Source: Lacrimispora sp. 210928-DFI.3.58
GTDB lineage: Bacteria; Bacillota; Clostridia; Lachnospirales; Lachnospiraceae
Reading direction: 5' to 3'
Assembly: GCF_020554865.1 (NCBI RefSeq)
Contig: NZ_JAJCIC010000010.1
Span: forward strand, 1 to 64,000
DNA: 64,000 bases
Shown here piece by piece: positions 27,601-35,450 of the stretch. The notes under the pieces were generated by a model that saw only the letters and a list, made by a program, of their open reading frames with translations, was not told the origin of the DNA and made no database searches. Position 1 is the stretch's first letter. Every line of letters starts with the position of its first letter. The translations under genes and the position numbers were made by a program.

Positions 27601-30600
27601 CTTTGGGCGGATGAGCGCAATGCCCATCTTTTTATCCCGGAAGTGAGCGCGGAACAGGATGATCCCCGCGGTAACAGCGAATACTTCCGCTATTTTTACG
27701 ACTACGAAACCGATCAGGTTGAGGCGTTCATGGCTGAACACCCGGACTATCACAGGATTTGGGGAAGTGATAGCCAAGGCTTGAACGGAGGTACTTGGGT
27801 CGTCTACCGTAACGAGTCTGATCTCCCTGTTTTTCTGAGGGAGTATGCAAAAGGACAGCGGCTGGCAGACGAGCGCAACGCGAAGCATCTGCCCGATGTT
27901 GAGGTCGGGACCCGGCAGCCTGGTCATACGGCCAATAAGGAAGAAAACCCCTTTGCGGATGTTGATAAATGGGCGGCGGACTACCAGAGCCAGACGGAAA
28001 CGGCCATTGCCGCATTGGAGCCTGAACAGCGGCGTATCGTGGATGCCATGCAGACGGCGGGCTTTTTCTATGACCCGCTTTCCAGCACCACCCTGGACCC
28101 CCTCATCTTTCGGGCGGGAGACCTGACAGGCGGGCATCCCGTTTCCTTTAAGACATGGGGCGAGGCGTATGCGTTCATTGACGGGGCCGAACTGAAAGAT
28201 ACCCCCGGATTGCGGGAACAAGTCCAATCGGTTCTCCACCCGGACCCAACTTGGGCGCAAAACGCGCACAAGTTAGATGCAAGGCCAGCTTCAGACCAGG
28301 TAGGTCCGAAGCCGGAGCCGGCAGTGACCGCTACCACCGAGACCATCTACCCCAGCGACAAGAACGGTCTGCCCTTTGATGTGGTCGTTGAACGGCTGCA
28401 TTTCGGGGAGCCGGAACAGGAACAGCCGGAACCGCCCGCACAGCCCGCCGCCCGCAATTTCCGCATCATGGACGACCATCTGGGCGAGGGAGGCCCCAAA
28501 GCGAAGTTCCGGGCCAACATGGATGCCATCAACCTCCTGCATGAACTGGAATTTGACGGCAGGGATGCCACCCAGGAGGAGCAGGAAGTCCTCTCCCGCT
28601 ATGTGGGCTGGGGCGGTCTGGCGGACGCCTTTGACGAGAAAAAGGATAGCTGGGCAGGCGAGTTCAGGGAACTGTATGCCGCCCTCTCCCCGGAGGAATA
28701 CGCCGCTGCCAGAGCTTCCACCCTCAACGCCCACTACACCAGCCCCACCGTGATCCGGGCGATCTATGACGCCGTGGAGCAGATGGGCTTCCAGACGGGC
28801 AATATCCTGGAACCCTCGATGGGCGTGGGCAACTTCTTCGGCCTGCTCCCCGACAGCATGGCGGGCAGCCGCCTCTACGGTGTGGAGCTGGACTCCATCA
28901 CCGGGCGCATCGCCCAGAAGCTGTACCCGGAGGCGGACATCAAGGTGGCCGGTTTCCAGACCACCGACCGGCGGGACTTCTTCGACCTCTGTGTCGGGAA
29001 TGTCCCCTTCGGCGACTACAAGGTGAACGACAAGCCCTATAACAAGCTGGGCTTCTCTATCCACAACTATTTCTTTGCCAAGGCCATCGACCAGGTGCGT
29101 CCGGGCGGCGTGGTGGCCCTTGTCACCAGCCGCTACACGATGGACGCCAAAAGCCCCGAAGCCCGGAAGTATATCGCGCAGCGGGCGGAGCTGCTGGGGG
29201 CGGTGCGTCTGCCCAACAACGCTTTCAAGGCCAACGCCGGGACGGAGGTGGTGTCGGACATCCTGTTCCTGCAAAAGCGGGACCGCCCCATCGACATCGA
29301 GCCCGACTGGGTACACCTGGGGCGGACCCCGGAGGGCCTTACCCTCAACAGCTATTTCGTGGACCACCCGGAGATGGTGCTGGGCGAGCTGACCACCGAA
29401 AGCACACAGTACGGGCGGGAGGAATGCACCGTTGCCCCCACCCCCGGCGCCGACCTTGCGGAACAGCTCCGGGAGGCTGTCTCCCATATCCACGGCAGCT
29501 ATCAGGCCGTGGAGCGGGACGGGGCGGACATCGCGGACGAGGCCGCGGAACGGGGCGCCATCCCCGCCGACCCGGATGTGAAGAACTTCTCCTATGCCCT
29601 GGTGGACGGGGATGTCTACTTCCGGGAGAACAGCGTCATGAAGCCCGTGGAGCTGAGCGACACGGCCAAGGGGCGCGTGGCCGGGATGATCGGCCTGCGG
29701 CAGATCGTGAACGAGCTGATCCAGTACCAGCTTGAGGACTACCCGGACGGGGACATCCAGGCGAAGCAGGCGGAACTGAACGCCGCCTATGATGCCTTTT
29801 ACGCAAAGTTCGGGACCATCAACTCCAGCGCCAATGCGAGGGTGTTTGACGAGGACTCATCCTATTATCTGCTCTGCTCCCTGGAGAACATTGACGAGGA
29901 CGGGCGGCTGGAGAGCAAGGCGGATATGTTCACCAAACGGACCATCCGCCCGGAACGCCATATCACCAGCGTGGACACGCCCAGCGAGGCGCTGGCGGTC
30001 TCCATCGGGGAGCGGGGCAGGGTCGATCTGCGGTTCATGTCCGAGCTGCTGGGGACACCCGGAGAGTACGGGCGTATCACCGATGAGTTACAGGGCGTGA
30101 TTTTCCGTGACCCCCGTGAGGCTCTGGCGGATGCCCCCCTCCGGGGCTGGCACACCGCTGACGACTACCTCTCCGGCAATGTCCGGGACAAGCTGATGGT
30201 GGCGAGGATGGCGGCGGCCACCGACCCCTCCTACGCTGTCAATGTGGCGGCGCTGGAACAGGCGCAGCCCAAAGACCTGGACGCCTCCGAGATCGATGTG
30301 CGCCTGGGCGCCACCTGGATCGACAAGGACTATATCCAGCAGTTCATGGAGGAGACCTTTGACACCCCGTGGCGGCTTCGGAACGCGGTCCAGGTGAAGT
30401 ATTCGCCCTCCACCGCCGAGTGGCAGGTCACGGGCAAGAACGCCACAGGGCGGCACGATGTCACGGCATATATGACCTACGGCACAGACCGGGCCAGCGC
30501 CTACCGCATTTTGGAGGACACGCTGAACCTCCGGGATGTCCGCATCTATGACATCATCGAGGACGCAGACGGGAAACAGAAGCGGGTGCTGAACAAGAAG

Positions 30601-33309
30601 GAGACCACCCTTGCCCAGCAGAAGCAGCAGGCCATCAAGGACGCTTTCCGGGATTGGGTGTGGCGTGACCCCAGACGGCGGGAGGATTTAGTCAGGACCT
30701 ACAACGAGCTGTTCAATTCCACCCGCCCCCGTGAGTATGACGGCAGCCACATCGTCCTGGGCGGCATGAACCCGGACATCACCCTGCGGGAACACCAGCG
30801 GGGCGCCATCGCCCATGTGCTTTACGGCGGGAACACCCTGCTTGCCCACGAAGTGGGCGCGGGCAAGACCTTTGAGATGGCAGCCTCGGCTATGGAGGCG
30901 AAGCGGCTGGGGCTGTGCCAGAAGTCCCTCTTTGTCGTGCCGAACCACCTGACCCTCCAGTGGGCCAGCGAGTTCCTGCGGCTCTACCCCAGCGCGAAGA
31001 TACTGGTGGCCTCCAAAAAGGATTTTGAGACGGCCAACCGCAAGAAGTTCTGCGCCAGGATAGCGACCGGGGACTACGATGCCGTTATCATCGGCCACTC
31101 GCAGTTTGAGAAGATACCCATATCCGCCGAGCGGCAGGAGCGCATCTTGCAGGAGCAGATAGACGAGATCACCGACGCCATTGCGGAGATGAAGGCTATG
31201 CGGGGCGAGAGCTTCACCATCAAGCAGTTGGAAAAGACCCGGAGGTCTTTAGAGGCCCGGATGGAGAAGCTGCAGGCCGCCGACCGCAAGGACGATGTGA
31301 TAACCTTTGAGCAGTTAGGTGTTGACCGGCTCTTTGTGGACGAGGCCCATGCGTTCAAAAATCTGTTCCTCTACACGAAGATGCGGAACGTGGCGGGGCT
31401 TTCCACCTCCGAGGCGCAGAAGTCCTCGGATATGTTCATGAAGTGCCAGTATATGGACGAACTGACCGGCGGGAAGGGTACGGTCTTTGCCACGGGGACC
31501 CCGGTGTCGAACAGTATGACGGAGCTTTACACCATGATGCGCTATCTGCAGCATGGTACGCTCCGGCAGAAGGGGCTGACCCATTTCGACCAGTGGGCCT
31601 CCACCTTTGGCGAGACCACCACGGCCATAGAGCTGGCCCCGGAGGGGACGGGCTACCGCGCCCGGACGAGGTTTGCCAAGTTCTTCAACCTCCCGGAGTT
31701 GATGAGTATGTTCAAAGAAGTGGCCGACATCAAGACCGCCGACCAGCTCCACCTCCCTGTGCCGGAGGCGAAGTTTGAGACTGTGGTGGTGCAGCCCTCG
31801 GAGATACAGAAAGAGATGGTGGCCGACCTGTCCGAACGGGCCGCCGCCGTCCACAACGGGAGCGTGGACCCCTCGGTGGACAATATGCTCAAGATCACCT
31901 CGGACGGGCGCAAGATCGGCCTCGACCAGCGGCTGATGAACCCGCTCCTGCCCGATGACCCGAACAGCAAACTGAACGCCTGTGTCCAGAATGTCCTCCA
32001 TATCTGGGAGGAGGGGCAGGCGGACCGGCTGACCCAGTTATTGTTCTGCGACCTCTCCACGCCCAAGGGGGACGGCACGTTCAATGTCTATGAGGACATC
32101 CGGGATAAGCTGGTGGCGGCAGGCGTTCCCCGTGAGGAGATCGCCTTTATCCATGACGCCGACACAGAGGCGAAGAAGAAGGAGCTGTTCGGCAAGGTGC
32201 GGACCGGGGAGGTGCGCGTCCTGCTCGGCTCCACCCAGAAGATGGGCGCCGGGACCAACGTGCAGGACCGCCTTGTGGCTGTCCACCACCTGGATGTGGG
32301 CTGGCGCCCCGCCGACATGACCCAGCGCAACGGGCGCATCATCCGGCAGGGCAACCGCAACAAACAGGTGCAGGTGTTCCAGTATGTGACGGAGGGGACC
32401 TTTGACGCCTACCTCTACCAGACTTTGGAGAACAAGCAGAAATTCATCTCGCAGATCATGACCAGCAAGTCCCCCGTCCGAAGCTGTGACGATGTGGACG
32501 AGCAGGCGCTCTCCTATGCGGAGATCAAGGCCCTGTGCGCCGGAAATCCGCTGATCCGTGAGAAGATGGACCTTGATGTGGATGTGGCGAAGCTGAAAGT
32601 CCTCCGGGCCGACTACCAGAGCAAGCACTTCCGGCTGGAGGACCAGCTTTTGAAATACTTCCCCGCCGAGATCGAGGCCCAGCAGAGCCGCAACCGGGGC
32701 TTTGAGGCGGATATGAGGACGGCGGAGGCCCACCCGCTCCCGGAGGAGGGCTTTGTGGGGATGGAGGTCGGCGGCAGGCACTACACGGAAAAGGCGGATG
32801 CCGGGGACGCTATCCTTGCGCTGTGCAAGGAAATCAAAAGCACCGAGGGCATCCCCATCGGCAGTTACCGGGGCTTCCAGATGGAGCTTTCCTATGACAC
32901 CTTTGAGAAGCAGTTCCAGATCACCTTGAAGGGCGAGATGAGCCACCGTGTCAGCCTGGGGACGGACGCCAGGGGCAACCTGACCCGTCTGGACAATGCC
33001 CTTGCCGGTATCCCCGGACGGTTGGAGCGGGGACAGGAGCAGTTGGAGAACCTGCGGAGCCAGCAGGCCGCCGCACAGGTGGAATTGACAAAGCCCTTCC
33101 CCCAGGAGGCGGAGCTTGCCGAAAAGAGTGCGAGGCTTGCGGAGCTGGACGCCGCCCTCAGCATGGACGAGAGCATCACCCAGGATGAGGCGGAAGTCAG
33201 CGAGGAGGTCGGCGAGGGCGAACGGCCCTCTGTTCTGGAGGACCTGAAAAAACGGGCGGCGGAGATACCCCCGGACAAAAAGCCCGGAAAGGAGCCGGAG
33301 CGCGGATGA
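24667..33309 (+). CDS. Giant ArdC-like / N6-adenine methylase / SNF2 helicase polyprotein
   Basis: This 2880-residue protein probably enters or protects DNA during transfer. Residues 1-270 resemble the ArdC N-terminal single-strand DNA-binding region (RLYKYPYNEQLMIYKQRPDA, RRYVRRGSKGIALVD). Residues 280-395 are a low-complexity Gly/Pro/Asp linker that overlaps tnpV in another frame. Several uncharacterised domains follow. An N6-adenine methylase region near 1355-1500 has LEPSMGVGNFF and the motif NVPFGDY. The C-terminal SNF2-like helicase has HEVGAGKTFEMA near 2060, VDEAHAFKNLF near 2224, ATGTPVSNSM and TQRNGRIIRQGN near 2553. A coiled coil follows to the end. The frame has no break. Confidence 0.9.
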   Translation: MALNEPLRADGAAVIPFPSKAAYYTQMAEEAARQVTGSREQWTAFLTTAARLYKYPYNEQLMIYKQRPDATACAEYDLWNRTMRRYVRRGSKGIALVDNTGSRPKLRYVFDVSDTGERENSRPVNLWSMREEYVPAVQDALERAYGVGAGAGLEEQIGGIASRLAKEYWEENKEAILGIVDGSFLYGYDEFNVGVSFRRAAETSIKYMLCSRCVEDPESCFEPEDFMDVFDFNTQAASNVLGTAVSEASSQVFREVERAIRTYERTKQVEQTEERSRKNDRTDLHEGRGLPDPGHPVGGNGGPSAGQVRQDAEGVPGGEQQAPLQPPDPDRETVPAPVGGAGDGHRPDEAVDGGTAGGGPGAGQKDPADGLGAAHERTEGAGGGDRDGGTYQQLTLEGLFPSEMEQISLIDSEAESEKPSAFAMPREEQAPIEPPAPALAIPDEEIERILRNGSGHHDSKLRIAVLYAGDSTPADRTEYLKNEYGTDGGRSWQFFDGTHGNIQYRPQGLVVRNADQGTEVRLRWPEVEQRIGEWIEGGHYLSASEKVRYADMERDYSAFGGIPLPAPGHSFPSTPEEIYERYFPVIADALLDDTAFRNAYRNNDRETATMEGLRAIDRAALTVQDPAFMRLYFDAPEYHDRFRQNLLDRIYEMLESTPEVTAGASHEHEMLAQAARMADGSNYAAPERFFLIETDKGYAVWDDIREEIYVDPEGVSEEFTSEWQAEDYLLQVKQDVAEREAADWLKTEEAKLPPLKYGIGDPFTIYSEDGTKEIILTSITDNDVFYVYPDGPGQDHVFMDREAFEHSLRTGRIRDAQPKEAVQTAANYLNGDETIIIQQYPNGQFYNHYGYDEQSRSAAATAGGFASFEEAEAALRSHRPNAEKVMEEVHAEPVLDAEAGQMPEDKTPEDVREDAVPTPPETAEDSAKKPAYQVGDTVYLEDTAFIVEEIGLFDVQLCDPTLAYPIFRVESKERLERMLWADERNAHLFIPEVSAEQDDPRGNSEYFRYFYDYETDQVEAFMAEHPDYHRIWGSDSQGLNGGTWVVYRNESDLPVFLREYAKGQRLADERNAKHLPDVEVGTRQPGHTANKEENPFADVDKWAADYQSQTETAIAALEPEQRRIVDAMQTAGFFYDPLSSTTLDPLIFRAGDLTGGHPVSFKTWGEAYAFIDGAELKDTPGLREQVQSVLHPDPTWAQNAHKLDARPASDQVGPKPEPAVTATTETIYPSDKNGLPFDVVVERLHFGEPEQEQPEPPAQPAARNFRIMDDHLGEGGPKAKFRANMDAINLLHELEFDGRDATQEEQEVLSRYVGWGGLADAFDEKKDSWAGEFRELYAALSPEEYAAARASTLNAHYTSPTVIRAIYDAVEQMGFQTGNILEPSMGVGNFFGLLPDSMAGSRLYGVELDSITGRIAQKLYPEADIKVAGFQTTDRRDFFDLCVGNVPFGDYKVNDKPYNKLGFSIHNYFFAKAIDQVRPGGVVALVTSRYTMDAKSPEARKYIAQRAELLGAVRLPNNAFKANAGTEVVSDILFLQKRDRPIDIEPDWVHLGRTPEGLTLNSYFVDHPEMVLGELTTESTQYGREECTVAPTPGADLAEQLREAVSHIHGSYQAVERDGADIADEAAERGAIPADPDVKNFSYALVDGDVYFRENSVMKPVELSDTAKGRVAGMIGLRQIVNELIQYQLEDYPDGDIQAKQAELNAAYDAFYAKFGTINSSANARVFDEDSSYYLLCSLENIDEDGRLESKADMFTKRTIRPERHITSVDTPSEALAVSIGERGRVDLRFMSELLGTPGEYGRITDELQGVIFRDPREALADAPLRGWHTADDYLSGNVRDKLMVARMAAATDPSYAVNVAALEQAQPKDLDASEIDVRLGATWIDKDYIQQFMEETFDTPWRLRNAVQVKYSPSTAEWQVTGKNATGRHDVTAYMTYGTDRASAYRILEDTLNLRDVRIYDIIEDADGKQKRVLNKKETTLAQQKQQAIKDAFRDWVWRDPRRREDLVRTYNELFNSTRPREYDGSHIVLGGMNPDITLREHQRGAIAHVLYGGNTLLAHEVGAGKTFEMAASAMEAKRLGLCQKSLFVVPNHLTLQWASEFLRLYPSAKILVASKKDFETANRKKFCARIATGDYDAVIIGHSQFEKIPISAERQERILQEQIDEITDAIAEMKAMRGESFTIKQLEKTRRSLEARMEKLQAADRKDDVITFEQLGVDRLFVDEAHAFKNLFLYTKMRNVAGLSTSEAQKSSDMFMKCQYMDELTGGKGTVFATGTPVSNSMTELYTMMRYLQHGTLRQKGLTHFDQWASTFGETTTAIELAPEGTGYRARTRFAKFFNLPELMSMFKEVADIKTADQLHLPVPEAKFETVVVQPSEIQKEMVADLSERAAAVHNGSVDPSVDNMLKITSDGRKIGLDQRLMNPLLPDDPNSKLNACVQNVLHIWEEGQADRLTQLLFCDLSTPKGDGTFNVYEDIRDKLVAAGVPREEIAFIHDADTEAKKKELFGKVRTGEVRVLLGSTQKMGAGTNVQDRLVAVHHLDVGWRPADMTQRNGRIIRQGNRNKQVQVFQYVTEGTFDAYLYQTLENKQKFISQIMTSKSPVRSCDDVDEQALSYAEIKALCAGNPLIREKMDLDVDVAKLKVLRADYQSKHFRLEDQLLKYFPAEIEAQQSRNRGFEADMRTAEAHPLPEEGFVGMEVGGRHYTEKADAGDAILALCKEIKSTEGIPIGSYRGFQMELSYDTFEKQFQITLKGEMSHRVSLGTDARGNLTRLDNALAGIPGRLERGQEQLENLRSQQAAAQVELTKPFPQEAELAEKSARLAELDAALSMDESITQDEAEVSEEVGEGERPSVLEDLKKRAAEIPPDKKPGKEPERG
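25502..25849 (+). CDS. tnpV: TnpV-like transposon protein nested in the giant gene (different frame)
   Basis: This 115-residue protein is read one frame off from the giant gene. It starts MTELTYTKAGDYLIPDI, continues KYGRMRRAYLEENNRLLYNHL and LTGKLFPHLWEVQETA, and ends LKAQAEEIVTAELINN. That is the complete TnpV family profile. AAAGGAG lies 8 bases before its ATG. The host protein is a low-complexity linker exactly over this stretch and regains normal composition after it, as expected if an older tnpV gene was overprinted. Both frames are fully open here. TnpV's reaction is unknown. Confidence 0.75.
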   Translation: MTELTYTKAGDYLIPDIQLEEMEDRPLGKYGRMRRAYLEENNRLLYNHLTLTGKLFPHLWEVQETATARMKQLMEELLAADPAPDKKTRQMDWVRHMNALKAQAEEIVTAELINN

Positions 33310-33635
33310 AGAAAGAGGAAGAACTGAAGGTGCGTATCTCCCCCGAAGATAAGGAGCGCATCCGCTCCAAGATGGAGGAGGCCGGCATCCTGAACATGAG
33401 CGCCTATGTCCGCAAGATGGCGCTGGACGGTATCTGCGTGAAGCTGGACCTGGCGGATGTGCGCCAGCTCATTGTCCTGCTCCAGCGGTGCAGCACCAAC
33501 CTGAACCAGTATGCGAAAAGGGCGAACGAGACAGGGAGCATCTATGTGGCGGACATCGAGGACCTGCGCTCCCGGCTGGAGGAGATATGGGAACTGTCCA
33601 GACAGTCCCTTGCCCACCTTGCCAATATCCGCTGA
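33306..33635 (+). CDS. MobC-like relaxosome accessory protein
   Basis: This 109-residue basic protein probably binds oriT and helps the MOBP relaxase nick it. It starts MKKEEELKVRISPEDKERIR, followed by AGILNMSAYVRKMALDG, which is the ribbon-helix-helix region of MobC proteins. The C-terminal half includes LLQRCSTNLNQYAKRANETG, a conserved MobC box. The ATG overlaps the giant gene's stop by 4 bases. The relaxase itself is about 1.8 kb downstream. Confidence 0.85.
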   Translation: MKKEEELKVRISPEDKERIRSKMEEAGILNMSAYVRKMALDGICVKLDLADVRQLIVLLQRCSTNLNQYAKRANETGSIYVADIEDLRSRLEEIWELSRQSLAHLANIR

Positions 33636-33667
33636 ACGGCATGGGTCTCTAAAGCATGGAAAGAGGA

Positions 33668-33700
33668 CGCGGAGTAATCCGCGCCCTTTACATATTTTTC
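33668..33700 (+). terminator. Terminator after mobC
   Basis: CGCGGA (33668-33673) and TCCGCG (33678-33683) flank a GTAA loop. CCCTTTACATATTTTTC follows. It would end the long operon. Confidence 0.55.
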
Positions 33701-33775
33701 ACTGTATGGCAACAAAAAGGGCAGCCACCCACCAATGGATAACTGCCCCATAAACTGGAATTTATCGCTCCATAA

Positions 33776-34006
33776 TCAGTCTTTTGTTGGTGCAATGATT
33801 ACCTTACAATCAGAACAATAATGTGCTTCCGCTTTATATCCATTCGCCTTTAACGGTTTGAACTGATTGACCAGAGAAACTCCCTGTTCTGCAACAGAAA
33901 AAGAGAGAACCGATGGTCTTTCGCCGTCCGGAATCCAATGCACAGGTTGACCCCCATTAGGAATATAGCCCGGTTGCATTTCTTTTTGACAATATGGACA
34001 TCTCAT
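33776..34006 (-). CDS. Small zinc-ribbon protein, antisense insertion in the ICE
   Basis: This is a 76-residue protein on the opposite strand to the module around it. It starts MRCPYCQKEMQPGYI with GAGGAGAAAGTACT before the ATG at 34006. It ends with CSDCKVIIAPTKD. Two CxxC pairs form one probable zinc ribbon, like the PF20097/DUF6487 small proteins. The flanks are more AT-rich than the neighbouring ICE genes, so it may be a late cargo gene. The frame is open further upstream but that is only a shadow of the genes on the plus strand. Confidence 0.72.
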   Translation of the reverse strand: MRCPYCQKEMQPGYIPNGGQPVHWIPDGERPSVLSFSVAEQGVSLVNQFKPLKANGYKAEAHYCSDCKVIIAPTKD

Positions 34007-34174
34007 AGTACTTTCTCCTCCAAATTTCGATTTGTCGAGTTGAATTATACCACATACAACTTTGCACTTCAAGATGTGGCTGATAAATAAACCTCTACAT
34101 ACCCGGCATCCTTGCCGGACAGCGGGCCGACGCGGTAAACTGTATGCAGGAAACAGGAAAGGACGGGACACGAT

Positions 34175-34468
34175 ATGAGGCTTCTGAAACTCCCTTTGAA
34201 ACTGCTGGCGCTCCCCCTGATGCTGGCGCTCTACACGCTCCATATCATCGGTAAACTGGCATCCAATCTCTCCACTTATGTTGTCGGGCTGTTCATGCTG
34301 GTCGTGCTGGCCTGCGGCATCTATCAGGTGTGCGTCCATGACTGGATGAATGTGGCGATCCTGTTCGGCGTGGAGGCTGTCTGCGTGGCGCTCCAGTTCT
34401 CCGCCATGTTCCTGGTGGAACTGGCTGGGGAGTGGGCCGGCAGCCTTGGGGCTTTCCTCCACTCATAA
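34175..34468 (+). CDS. Small two-helix membrane protein of the ICE
   Basis: This 97-residue protein has an amphipathic N-terminus (MRLLKLPLKLLALPLMLALY) and hydrophobic segments at YVVGLFMLVVLACGIYQVC and ILFGVEAVCVALQFSAMFLVE. It belongs to a class of conserved ICE proteins placed before CHC2 and relaxase genes. No function is assigned. A ribosome site (AGGAAAGG) precedes the ATG. Confidence 0.68.
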   Translation: MRLLKLPLKLLALPLMLALYTLHIIGKLASNLSTYVVGLFMLVVLACGIYQVCVHDWMNVAILFGVEAVCVALQFSAMFLVELAGEWAGSLGAFLHS

Positions 34469-34490
34469 ATCTTTGAAAGGATGTGCGAAG

Positions 34491-34667
34491 ATGGATCTTC
34501 CGAAGAACGAGGCGCAGGTCCTGCTTGACTGGATGCGGGGGCAGATGTACGGCGATACCGTGACCGAGTGGACCTATGGGAACGAGCATGACCGCATGAG
34601 CGAAGCGGCGGATTTTCTGAGCGGTCTGCTTTCCCGTGAGGGCGGTGAGACGGACATCTATGGATAG
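34491..34667 (+). CDS. Short hypothetical ICE protein
   Basis: This 58-residue acidic protein starts MDLPKNEAQVLLDWMRGQMY and ends REGGETDIYG. AAAGGA lies 8-13 bases upstream of the ATG. No domain is recognised. It sits between the membrane protein and the CHC2 gene. Confidence 0.55.
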   Translation: MDLPKNEAQVLLDWMRGQMYGDTVTEWTYGNEHDRMSEAADFLSGLLSREGGETDIYG

Positions 34668-34757
34668 GACAATTTGATAACCAGCGCACAGGAGGGAACG
34701 GCGATTGCCGCTCCTTCTTTTTTGCCCTTTTTACATACCGGGAAAGGGGGCATGACA

Positions 34758-35426
34758 ATGAATTTATTTGAAGCGGTCAAGGACGCCGTACCAACGATAA
34801 CGGCGGCGGAGCATTACGGGATTGAGGTCAAGCGCAACGGCATGGCCTGCTGTCCGTTCCACGATGACCGAACGCCCAGCATGAAGGTGGATAAGCGATT
34901 CCACTGCTTCGGCTGTCAGGAGGATGGGGATGTGATCGACTTTGTGGGCAAGCTGTTCGACCTCTCCCCCAAAAGAGCCGCCGAGAAGCTGGCGGAGGAT
35001 TTTGGGGTGCGGTATGAGGGCCTGCAAACATGGCAGCCACAAAGGAGGCCGTCCGTCATTTCCAAACTGGCGGCGGCGCAGGAGTACCGCAAAAAGGAGA
35101 ACCGCTGTTACCGTGTACTGTGCGAGTACCTCCATCTGCTCCGTGACTGGAAGGAGCAATACGCACCAAAGCCGGAGGACGAGGACTGGCATCCTCTGTT
35201 CTGCGAAGCCTTGCAGAAAATGGACTATGTGGAATATCTGCTGGACGAGCTGATCTCCGGCACTCTGGAGGAGCGCACCGCCATCGTGAAGGAAAAGGAG
35301 AAGGAATTGGGCGGCCTTGAAAAGAAGATCGCCGCTTTCGACCGCAGGGGGACAGCCGATCCGCAGAGGGACAGCTTCCCCGGAAAGGTGCGGAGTGTAA
35401 AGCTCCCGGAGGAACTGGCAATGTAA
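34758..35426 (+). CDS. CHC2 zinc-finger primase-like protein (ICE copy)
   Basis: The protein has the same CHC2 finger as the transposon copy at 1659: CCPFHDDRTPSMKVDKRFHC then FGCQEDGDVIDFVG. The rest is charged and has no TOPRIM domain. The ATG at 34758 is chosen over 34752 because AAAGGGGG (34743-34750) then has proper spacing. The two copies share phrases such as LFEAVK, AAEHYGI and the finger, so they are homologues carried by two different elements. The relaxase gene follows 24 bases after the stop, and the pair may act at oriT. The function in conjugation is not established. Confidence 0.82.
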   Translation: MNLFEAVKDAVPTITAAEHYGIEVKRNGMACCPFHDDRTPSMKVDKRFHCFGCQEDGDVIDFVGKLFDLSPKRAAEKLAEDFGVRYEGLQTWQPQRRPSVISKLAAAQEYRKKENRCYRVLCEYLHLLRDWKEQYAPKPEDEDWHPLFCEALQKMDYVEYLLDELISGTLEERTAIVKEKEKELGGLEKKIAAFDRRGTADPQRDSFPGKVRSVKLPEELAM

Positions 35427-35450
35427 GTTTTTGAATGAGGGAGGTGGGCT

